Shown here one piece after another: positions 1 to 9,500 of a DNA stretch of 33,971 nt. Under the pieces are notes generated by a model. That model made no database searches. It was not told where the DNA came from and saw only the letters and a program-made list of their open reading frames with translations. The position numbers and the translations under genes are program-made. How positions within the stretch are numbered: the first letter of the stretch is position 1; every line of letters begins with the position of its first letter. Origin of the DNA: Triparma columacea (taxonomy: Eukaryota; Sar; Bolidophyceae; Parmales; Triparmaceae); the NCBI GenBank assembly GCA_030267965.1, contig BRYA01000358.1:65813-99783 (forward strand). The letters are read 5' to 3'.

Positions 1-163
1 CCTCCTCCCTGAAGTTCCTGTGGAGGGGGGGGGGGAGGGGGGGGAGGCGAGTGCTGAGGGTTAAAAAAAGTAATGAACGACAAAAACGCAGCGTCCCCCA
101 CCCACCTCCGCTCAATTCCCCACCCCCTAATTCTTTGTGCTCTCTCGTTCCCCTTCATCTTTC

Positions 164-1331
164 TCATAACTGGTCAAGGTACCCTCCCTGCACCCCAGTT
201 TCCGATTTCTTCTTCTTTTTCTTCGCGCCACTTTTCGCCTTCCTATCCCCCTCCTTTTTCCTCGCCGCTCTCTCCTTCTTCGCTTTCGCCTTCTCCTCCT
301 CCTTTGCCTTGGCTTCAGCGTCGCGCTTTAAACCTTCCGCTGCAAGTTCAGCGTTACGACGAGCGGCAGCGAGCTCGGCCTCGCGAGCGGCTTGTGCTTC
401 GGAGGCCTTTTTCTCTTCGAGGGCAGCCTTTAGCTCGGCATCCGCAGCAGCCTTAGCCTCCGCAGCAGCCTTAGCCTCCGCAGCTGCCTTAGCCTCCGCA
501 GCAGCCTTAGCCTCCGCAGCTGCCTTAGCCTCTGCAGCTGCCTTAGCCTCCGCAGCAGCCTTAGCCTCCGCAGCAGCCTTAGCCTCCGCAGCTGCCTTGG
601 CCTCCGCAGCTGCCTTGGCCTCCGCAGCAGCCTTAGCCTCCGCAGCTGCCTTGGCCTCCGCAGCTGCCTTAGCCTCCGCAGCTGCCTTGGCCTCCGCAGC
701 TGCCTTAGCCTCCGCAGCTGCCTTGGCCTCCGCAGCTGCCTTGGCCTCCGCAGCTGCCTTGGCCTCCGCAGCAGCCTTAGCCTCCGCAGCTGCCTTGGCC
801 TCCGCAGCAGCCTTGGCCTCCGCAGCAGCCTTAGCCTCCGCAGCAGCCTTAGCCTCCGCAGCTGCCTTCGCCTCCGCAGCTGCCTTCTTCTCCTCCTCCT
901 CCTTCTTCTCAGCGGCAATCCTTGCGTCCTCCTTCGCCTTCACCTCAGCCGCGATCCTCGCCTCCTCAAGCCTCACCTTTTCCCTCTCAGCAGCCAGCCT
1001 GGCCTCCTCGGCTGCGGCCTCAGCGGCAGCCTTTTTCTCAGCCTGTTTTTGGACGAGCTGTCGGTGTTAGTATACTTAAAGTGTGGGAAATAGACTAGAT
1101 ACGACTATAGTGCCACAATTTCCTCACCTCTCTACCCATTAATAGATCAGCGACCGCCTGAATGTCCTCTTCAAGTGGAGTAAGGAACCTAGCTGTAGTA
1201 GTACCTCTGACATTTTCTCGAACATTGCTGATGTGTCTTGAAAAAGAAGGCTTGAGGGGTGTTACGACAAAGGCGCTAGAAATTTGGGCAGATGAAATAA
1301 GTAGTGTCACTATAATGAGACATTTAAACAT
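164..1331 (-). CDS. Plastid-targeted Ala/Glu/Lys helical repeat protein (24 AAAEAK units)
   Basis: Two exons, complement(164..1057, 1128..1331), give 365 residues. The 70 bp intron has GTGAGG at its start and a perfect TACTAAC branch point before CAG, and joins in phase 0. The N-terminus (MFKCLIIVTLLISSAQISSA, then F-V-V-T-P) is a signal peptide whose predicted cleavage A|F matches the ASAF-type motif of complex plastid presequences, followed by a Ser/Arg-rich transit-like stretch. An ATG 20 codons upstream is in frame, but this start puts the hydrophobic core at the very N-terminus. After a short Glu-rich segment come 24 exact AAAEAK hexamers (about residues 150-293), then a Lys/Glu-rich tail ending in KKKKKK. 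The composition predicts one long charged alpha-helix, with a hexad rather than heptad period, so a stiff spacer is likelier than a coiled coil. TolA-like linkers look similar by composition only. Function is unknown. The presequence and splicing are well supported; the targeting is inferred. Confidence 0.75.
444..884 (-). repeat. 18-bp coding minisatellite (24 copies plus one degenerate)
   Basis: The units encode AAAEAK (coding strand GCxGCxGCx GAG GCx AAG). There are 24 full copies between 884 and 453, then a final AAADAE variant whose alanines start at 452. Copies differ only at synonymous third positions (gcagcagcc or gcagctgcc, ttagcc or ttggcc). The protein repeat is therefore kept exact while the DNA drifts. 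Because the unit is a multiple of three, several frames on both strands stay open here; these are shadows. Confidence 0.95.
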
Positions 1332-1486
1332 CGTTAATCCTCTGAAGAAGCAGGGATTGATTATACTTGATTCTTGAAGTCGAGAGATCAAAATTGGGAG
1401 GAGAGGAGGGCCCGAATCTGAAAATCGAAGGGTCAGACCCTCATCTGACCAAACACTTTGGCAGAAATTTCTTATTAGAAGTTAGC

Positions 1487-3066
1487 ATGAATGGACGCTT
1501 TGTACTCATCTCGTCCTCATTTGGTTTCATAAGGTCCAAGATAGAGATTCAATCAGCGCTAATTGTCGAGTTATCTCTGTTCATGAAGCATTGGAAAATG
1601 TTGGTGAGTTTATGATCAGTTTAGTACCTTCTTTAACGACCTTCAACCATCAGTATGGAACGCACGTGCAGCACACCACGCGCTTTTACTCCTCAAAAAC
1701 CTCTACGCTCAGTTTGAATACGTAATAGTATTTGTTTGTGCAAATTATGACCTTCCAAATTGACCCTTTTTGACGATTAGAGCATGGAATGGAATACACA
1801 CACACACACACTCAATGGCTACATTGAATTGAACGATTGTGTTTGGGTTGTTATTACACTACTAACCCCACCCATCTCTCCACCCCTCTCTCCAACCATC
1901 TATCTCTCCAACCATCTATCTCTCCACCCTAAACACACCCCCGCCGCCACTAAAGGTGTTTTGTATGCTGATGCAGGTCTTTCACAGTTCGTGCACAAAC
2001 TTAGTCTACTACCTGCAGGCCACCAACCTTTCTGGCGCTCAAAGGACGCCCCTGTTTGACGTATCCTTTAAATTTCTTCCCCTCTTAACTGGCTGGATGT
2101 GGAACCTATCGGACATCTTCATTTACACTCTCATAACGATTACGGTTTTCCTGCTGGTATCATCTATATTCGTCTCCTGGAGTTTCACCCCCAAGCCGAT
2201 CTATGCCGTTCTAATAGTCCGTCGTTTCTTCGTGACCCTAGTCCTCCTGCAGCAGCTTCGCGCCATCTCCTTTCTCACCACCTTCCTCCCCGGGGCTAGC
2301 GAGCAGTGCATTTACGAGCCTACTGAACAGATGAAGGAGGGGGGAACAATAGCAGAATTCTTGGCGGCACCGGCGATGGAGGGCGGGAACCCGGAGGGGT
2401 GGAACCCACCTAGAAGCTGGGACCAGATCATCTTCCGTTCCGACAGCTTCACCGGATGCGGAGACCTCATGTTTTCCTCCCACATAATGGTCTCCACCCT
2501 CTGCGTTCTAACCGTATTCAAGTACTACCCCTCCCTCTTCCTTCGCATCCTGACCTTCACCCTAATCGCCATCATGGTCCCCTTCACTCTTGCGAGCAGG
2601 AAGCACTACACCCTCGACGTGCTGACTAGCCTGTACGTCACTCCCATGCTGTTCGAACTCCTATGGGTCAAGTGGGGGGACGGAGACGACAGGAGCAACC
2701 TAGAGAGGAAGTACGGGATAAGATACGGGGCTAAGGGGGAGGTGAGAATTTTGTGAAGGATTTCGCTAGCTGGATTGTGATTGCCTCACACGCTCAAACA
2801 CCCCACTTCAACCCCGGTCAACCCCCCCCCCCCCCCACTCTCAGGCTTACCACATTTCCGTGGGAAACCGCATGTTCAAAATAAACGCCGACCAGCTCCC
2901 CGTCGACTTCTTCAACTCCCCCCCTTCCTCGTTCGAAGGCGACATCGAGATGGCAGACGCCCCGTCGATGAGATCAAAAAACAGCGCGAGGTACAAGGAG
3001 GTGCCGCAAGGGGTCGTAGCGACGCTTCCTTCTGAGAGCCCACCGCACACGCCAAGCTCGGAGTAA
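1487..3066 (+). CDS. Sphingomyelin synthase-like phosphotransferase (PAP2_C family)
   Basis: Proposed exons 1487..1603, 1956..2741 and 2845..3066, all joined in phase 0, give 374 residues. The second intron (GTGAGAATTTT to CTCTCAG) is clear. The first (GTGAGT at 1604, AAG at 1955) is inferred because it restores a family-typical first membrane helix preceded by a W-K motif; CAG at 1976 is an alternative acceptor. The protein has about six membrane helices. It has both catalytic motifs of sphingomyelin/inositol-phosphorylceramide synthases: C-G-D-x3-S-S-H with His215, and H-Y-T-L-D-V with His256 and Asp260, the expected His-His-Asp triad. Known members transfer a phospho-headgroup from a phospholipid to ceramide in Golgi or plasma membrane. 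The headgroup used here cannot be read from sequence. The C-terminal exon is hydrophilic and probably cytosolic. Family call is confident; the 5' end is less so. Confidence 0.8.
1604..1955 (+). other. Predicted first intron of the SMS-like gene
   Basis: The stretch starts GTGAGT and holds a (CA)n run near 1796-1809. A TACTAAC-like branch point lies near 1858, followed by about 90 bp of CT-rich tract with imperfect CCAACCATCTATCTCT repeats. The acceptor is either AAG at 1955 or CAG at 1976; both keep phase 0. No gene is seen inside it. Confidence 0.5.
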
Positions 3067-3242
3067 AGGGCGTGGGGGGAGGAAGAGGGCGAAGGAGAGG
3101 GGGCGGTTTAAACAAAGATATGCTCGTTATTGTGAAACTACAGCGCACGGAACGCAATGCAGTTTGGGTTAGGGTTAACACTCGTCTTTGATGTAAAATA
3201 TATCTGACTTAAATAGGGACCAACAATCACCACACCCCCTAC

Positions 3243-6200
3243 TCAAAAATCTACCTTCTGCCAAATGTCCTTCATCATGTTCGTGTAGCCCATCGTATCG
3301 ACCCTGTCTTCACTCGCCTCCGTGACCACCCTGCTCCCCCCCCCCGGTTTGTCGAACGCGAACGTCAGCAGTCCGTTGTTCTGGCTGCTCCTCCTCCCCA
3401 AGATGAGGTTGTCCTCGCTCTCTATGCTGCTCGTGCTCGCGTTCGGGGTTAGGCTCCGGGGCGTGTACGAGGCCCCTGTACCCCGGGTGTGAACGCTGCT
3501 GTCGCTACCCCTCTCCCTCTTGGGGCTCTTTGGCCTCTCGGGGCTCCCTAACCTAGGCTGGCCGTTGAAGACCTCCCTCTCGGGGGAATCCACGGGATCC
3601 TTAGCCTCGCGCTTTGCCTTGTTAGGGGAGGGAGACTTTGGCCTCTTTCCACTCGGGGCCTGCGGCTGGGGGTGAAGGGTTAATGACAGGGGGTTAATGA
3701 CAGGAACCTCCGATGCGCTCGCCTCGCGTCGCCCCCAGTCCCCCCCCCCCCCCTCCCTCCTTCTCACCTTATTAAACGTGTTCTTCTGCATAGGAAAGCT
3801 CTCCATGGTCTCCCTTTGCCGTCTCCTCTCGCTATCTTCTTTGTAAGAGAAGCCCCCCCCGCCACCTCCCCCCCCCTTGTTCTGGTTGCGGTCCTTCCTC
3901 TTGTTCTTGCGGGATCCTTTCCCGTCGCTGCCCCTCGAGTTGGGGCTAGCGTTCTCCTGGCCGCTGTCAGGCCCCGTCAAAGCCTCCTCCCTCCCCTCGC
4001 TCAGGGACCTGGACCTGTTCCTTCCCCCGATCTTGCTCATCTCCTCCTCGATCCCTTGTATCTCCTCCCTATGCCTGCTCCTGAACTTGGCGATGTGAAG
4101 CAGAAGCTTCTTCTTGTGCTGCTCGTTGAAGACGCCAAGGTCTTCCAGATCGTTGTGTTTCATTCCAACCAACGCCAGGCCATCAATGGCTTGGTCCACG
4201 AACATTTCAACGTAACCTCCCATTCCTAGCTGCTTGCTTCCCAGCCACGCCGCAATGTCCGGCACTCCCCAGGACAGCACGTCGGTGCTATTCTGTCGCG
4301 ACCTCCTCTTGAACTGCGGGCTGGTGCCGGAGGTACTGTTCGGTGACTGCTGTTGCTGCTGTTGTTGCGTCTGCTGGACATTCAATTTTTCGACCGTCAT
4401 CTTCAGTATCATTGCCGTGGTGTTGAGCGTCTCCATCGCGACAAGTTCCCTCATGTCCCTGCTATCCGTTCCTTCCTTCTGCGGCGCTTTCTGTTCCGGC
4501 GCCGCCTTCTGTGCTGGCGCCGCCTTCTGTGCCGGCGCCGCCTTGGCAACCTCTCTCCCCTCCTCTCCCCACCCGAACTCTTCCTCCTTGGGCTTGACCT
4601 GAACGGGCCCGTACCTGCTCACCCATTCCCCTCCCTTCACCTCAGCCTCCCTCAGCATTCCCTTGACAGCCTTCCCCCCTCCTCCCTTATCCTTGTCCCC
4701 GTTCCCCACGTAGCACGTCTTGATCCCAACCTCGCCCCAGATCGTCCCGTCCTTCTTGTAAACCTTGAGCGCCATGCTCCTCCCCTTGCTATCCGACGTT
4801 GTGCATATGGACTTGAGCTTGACGCTCCCGATGGCTAGTTTCTCCCCGTCCACCTTCACTCTGCACTGCAGGTACGCCTGCTCATGCTCCTGCTTCCCCC
4901 CCCCGCTGAGCCCCCCCATCTGCCTCTCAGCGCCGTCGTGGACGTCGAGCTTCGCGACGCTCCAGAGGCCCCAGTCGCTCCTGCTACCGTCCTTCCAGCG
5001 GACGCTCTGGGGATCCAGGACTTTGCTCACCTTCCGAGAGGCGTCCCGCCGAGGCATGAGCTCCAGTTCCAGGCACGGGAGGTTGGGAGAGGAAGGGGAG
5101 ATGAGGGAGGACGATAAAACCTGGGCGTAGACGAATAACATCCCAGTACGAGGGCTAGACGAGGAAGAAGAAGCCGCCGGCGAGGAGAACTTTCGGGCAG
5201 GGTTCTGAGGGGGAGGGAATTAGTTGTTGTCGTTTCACTTCTCCAAAGCTTCGTTCCCTTCGTTCCCTTACCTGGTTGGAACCACCTTCCCTACTACCCC
5301 CCCTGCTTCCAGGCGGTGTCGGCCTCGTCCCCCCCCTGCTACCCCCCCTGCTTCCAGGCGGTGTCGGCCTACTCCCCCCCCTGCTACCCCCCCTGCTTCC
5401 GGGCGGTGTCGGCCTCGCCTTTCCATGAGCAACCTCATCGTCCTCCATGACCTCCCTCCCCGCGTGCACTCCCCCAGTGACATCCCCCAACACGACTCTC
5501 GCCCTCTCCCTCTCCTCCAAGTCCCTGATAATGTCCTTCATCTTGGTGTTCTCGATCGTGTCGGCCCGGAGGGTCCTGACGGACACCATGTTCTTCCCCT
5601 GCGACCCCTGCCCCTGCTGCGAGGCGTGTGGAGAAGGTCTGGACCTTGCTGCGCTGGACTTTGGCTTGTCTCCCCCCCCCCCGGCACCCTCGATCCTCAC
5701 GCTCCGACTCGCAGCGTCCAGCGCCCTTCCTCCGGACGCTCTGAGGTCCGGGGAGTTGCCCATGCTGCTCCCGTCGCTACTCCAGTTGATCTCCCCTATC
5801 TTTGCTCTCATCGTGTTTACAGACAAACTCTGCCTCACGACGTTGTCAACGTTCCTGCGCTGCTTAGCCCTGTCACCTCCTTCATCGTCAGACCCAGAGG
5901 AGGAGGAACTGGCGCTGGACTCCTGGTCGCAAGAGAGCCTACGGTGCAGCCCCTTGCGAGGGACCATGCCGGGGGAGGAGGGGGGGCTAGAATTCGGCTT
6001 GCCGTTCTTCAGGATCTGGTACTCCATGGAGGTCCTCATGTTGCTAACATCGACCTTCCCCTTGTGCGAAGGGCTGGGAGGCTGGTAGAAAAGCGTCCCT
6101 GGGTCCGGCTCCTCAACCTCCATGGGCTTGCCTGCACCGTCCACACCATCAATATTCATGCCTGCTATACTGACGCTGCTCCTCCTTTTTCGCCCACCCT

Positions 6201-6369
6201 TCCCGCCCCCAACCATCGGCCCTCGCCCACCACCGCCGGGACGAGTGGGAGAGAGGGGCTGGGACAATGGGGAAGACAAGGAGGAGGCCCGGCGAGGACC
6301 AGGGTTGGGATTTATGGAGCCATAGGAGACCACACGGGAAGCACGACGGGAAGTAGGGGCGGAGGACAT
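3243..6369 (-). CDS. SAM-domain protein with long disordered regions, possible C2-like domain
   Basis: Three exons, complement(3243..3659, 3768..5204, 5272..6369), give 983 residues (1019 if the 108 bp inner intron is retained). Residues 1-366 are Ser/Arg/Pro/Gly-rich and disordered, with many basic R-x-x-S sites and three 15-residue RPTPPGSRGGSRGG repeats. A beta-rich stretch around 405-530 has Trp and Lys spacing that could be a C2-like fold, but this is weak. An Ala-Gln-Lys (APAQKA) repeat and a poly-Gln run follow. A SAM domain lies at about 672-740, starting near V-L-S-W-G-V and containing D-L-E-D-L-G-V. SAM domains mediate oligomerisation or RNA/protein binding. The rest is Lys/Arg/Ser-rich with S-P sites, suggesting a phosphorylated scaffold. 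The gene starts 144 bp from the divergent GCN2 start. I do not recognise the whole-protein family. Confidence 0.75.
3660..3767 (-). other. Stop-free intron of 36 codons inside the SAM-protein gene
   Basis: On the minus strand it starts GTGAGAAG, carries a long G run and a CATTAAC branch-point-like site, and ends CCGCAG. It is 108 bp, starts and ends in phase 0 and holds no in-frame stop, so retention would add 36 residues instead of truncating the protein. Confidence 0.65.
5281..5415 (-). repeat. Three 45-bp coding repeats (RPTPPGSRGGSRGG)
   Basis: Three head-to-tail units (5415-5371, 5370-5326, 5325-5281) each encode 15 residues beginning R-P-T-P-P-G-S-R-G-G-S-R. The third ends S-R-E-G-G. 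They lie at the end of the first exon of the SAM-domain gene and are nearly identical in DNA, indicating recent local duplication. Confidence 0.9.
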
Positions 6370-6513
6370 GCAAGAGGAAAGGAGGTGGTGGGGAGGGAAC
6401 GTTTAAACGGCTGTGTGGATTGAGATGGGTTGGGGTGTTGAGATCTTTGCCAACTTCTGTGAAACGAATGAAGTTCACTCGGAATCCAGGCAAGACGAAA
6501 AAGCAAAAACAAG

Positions 6514-9500
6514 ATGAGCCGATTTGATGGCCTTGATGATATTTCAAGGTCATCTCTTGATATTTCAGAGACAACGCAAACAAATTACGTGTCACCAACA
6601 TTAGAATTGTTGAGTAGCGTAAGTAAAAAGTAGAAAACAGCAACCCTCGACAAGACTGCTCGAGGAAACTTGTACTTTTATGGCCACTGACGATGCTCAT
6701 CTCACCTCCTCCCTTCATCTCACCCTGCACTTTTATCCCCCCACCCTTCCTCTCTTCAGATGTTCCCCCAACACCATATTCCAATCCCCCCCTCCTCCAC
6801 CCTCCTCCTTTTCTCCTCCCCCACCTCCCCCTCAAACTTGACTCTCGGCCTTGCCGTAAACTTCCCTCACGGCTTCCCTTACAAGCCCTTCAATCGCGAG
6901 GACACTCACGTCGTGACCTTCGACGGGTTCGACTTTGTCTTTGAGCTTCACACTAGCAGCTACTTTGCAGACACCCTTAGGGAGGCACTCAAGGGACACA
7001 TGGAACGGGGGGGCAATCAAGGGAAGGAAAGTGGGAGAACGCAGCAGTGGGAAAGCAGGTCGGGTACCGTCGAGGGGGTTCGCTCGGTGTTCTTGGATTC
7101 TGTTAACTCGGGGTTTAGGGAGACTGGCTGTGTTGATATTGCAGAGGGGTTCGGGGAGGTTGGTAAGTGGGTGAGGAGGGGGGGGACTGCGAAGGACGAT
7201 GATAAGGAGGGCATCGTCGGGGTAGAAGAAAAGGAGGACGAGGAGAGGGAGGGTGAGGAGGAGGGTGGAGAGGGGGGGGATAAGAGCGGGGTGGAGGACT
7301 TTACGTTTGGGGACGACGATGATGATGAAGGGGAGAAAGTGGAAGACGAGAGTGACGACGAGGGCGCCGAAGATGGAAGCAGGTACTCTCAAGACTTCAA
7401 GGAGATAAAGATCCTCGGCTCAGGAGGAGGTGGGAGCGTATGGAAGGTCAGGAACAGGCTTGACAGACGGCTCTACGCCATAAAGAAAATTATCCTCCTC
7501 CCAAACACCAACAGGAGCGCCAAGCTCATCAACCAGAAACTCAAGGAGGAGGTCAGCATGCTGGCGGGGATGGAGGGCAGGTGGGTCGTGAGATACTACC
7601 AGGGTTGGGTTGAGGGTGGGAAGGTCGAGTACGGGGAGGGCAACAGCGGGAGCCAGCACTTTTACCTCGGCGACGGCGTGGAGGGCGAGGATGTGGACTC
7701 AGGGGAGGAAGACGACGAGTCGAGGAGCGGGTGGTGGAAGAGCAGGACGACGCGCACGGCTGGAGAGAGCGAGGACGACGCATCATGGGGATCAGGGGGG
7801 AGTGGGGTGCTGAGGGAGGGGCATCTGGAGGTGAGAATGGTGGACAAGAAGTGAAGCAGCTCACCGATTCTAAGTACATGTACATTGCACGTCCCTTGAC
7901 CCCCTCCTCTCCCCCCAATCTCCCCCCTCCCCCAATCTCCCCCCTCCCCCAATCTCCCCCCTCCCCTCCGTCATAGCATTTGAACGCCCCCCCTCAGTCC
8001 CCGCTTGTCCCCGCAGGGTTAAATCATGATATCGACGCAATGCTTGACATCTACGAGGACGAAAATGGCGAGGACGATGACGATATCACGAACAATGACA
8101 AAATCACGGTGACGCCGAGTACCCTATATATACAGATGGAGTACTGTCCCAGGACCGTCAAGGACGTCATGAAAGAGGGGAAGCTGGCAATCAGAGAAGA
8201 TGGGAGCGTACCGCCCCTGGCCGTCAGGGTCTTCAGGCAGGTTTTAGAAGGTCTCAAGTATATACATAGGCGGGGAGTCATCCACAGGGACCTCAAACCT
8301 TTGAATGTTTTCTTGGACGGTGAGGGGGAGGTCAGAATAGGGGACTTTGGGCTCGCCACGGAGGTCAAGAAAGGGGGCAAAGACGGCGGACAGGGGCCAG
8401 CCGCTGCATCCCTGGCAGTAAATACAGCAACCTCAGATAGCGCCTCCAGCTCCAACCCGACAAATTCCTCGTCGGCGTTTATGTCCCAGCAGACCTCCCA
8501 ACAGACCACCTCTAACTGGTCTTCTTCGACCTCCGCTGCATCTTCCGCCCTAACCACGGGCGTCGGGACCGCCTTCTACCGGGCTCCGGAGCAGGAACAC
8601 TCCAATACTAACCAGTCGTCCGCGTCCTCGAGCTATGGGTCTCCAGCCGACATGTACTCCTTCGGCGTCATGCTCTTTGAATGCCTCAACAACGAGTGGC
8701 AGACGGGGATGGAGAGGGCGCAAGAAATGGGGAGGCTGAGGGGAGAGGGGGCGGTAGGGGCGGTGTGGGGGATAAAGAGGAGGAACAGCGTGGAGGACAG
8801 GGAACCCCTGGACAACGACAGAGGCATGGGAGAGATTAAGAGGATCTGGAGGGACGAGGCGAAGAAGGTGAGAATAGATTAAGGGGACCAGCAACGACAA
8901 TTCAAAAGACCTAACGCAACCATCTGGTCGTCGCAGCGCTTCTCCGACATCTTCAGGACAAAGTGTCCCGAGAGATGGCAGAGAGTAATTCTCTGGTGCC
9001 TCCAGGAAAACCCCAAGTTCAGGCCAACCGCTGAGGATCTACTGAACGGGGACGACGTCCCACAGGGCCCCCAGAGCAAGAGTAGTATGCAAGCGCTGGT
9101 GGAAACAGTGGGAGGACACGGGAGCGGAAGGTGAGAAGGGGTGGAGGCGACAACAGTTGGCGCACAAACTATGGCTAACTTCACTATCGCAGCTACGGGT
9201 TCTTAATGGGGGAGCTCTTCAATAGAGGAAACCCAGGATGGGTCGAGAGAAGATGGGGGGAAGGGGGGGTAGGAAAGGACGGGGGGATAAGGGGCCTTAG
9301 AATGAGATTGAAGCGCCTTGGGGTTGATAAGGGCGGGCTCCCTTTTCACGGCATCATCGGACCGAGTTTGATTTCCAATATCGTCAACGGGCTCGATTTT
9401 TACAACCCTCAGCCGATGCTCAAGGCCCCGCAAAGTATGAGGGTATCCCAAGCCAACGCCTGTGTTGGCCTGAGCGTTTGCGAGGGAATCGCTGGGACGG

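Noticed and set aside
51..1070. Long plus-strand open frame rich in ALASAA repeats
   Set aside because: It is the antisense reading of the 18-bp AAAEAK repeat. The minus-strand gene has a presequence, a perfect branch point and phase-matched splicing.
3105..6408. The palindrome GTTTAAAC occurring near 3105 and 6401
   Set aside because: Eight-base palindromes recur by chance, and the two sites have unlike contexts (convergent versus divergent gene ends).
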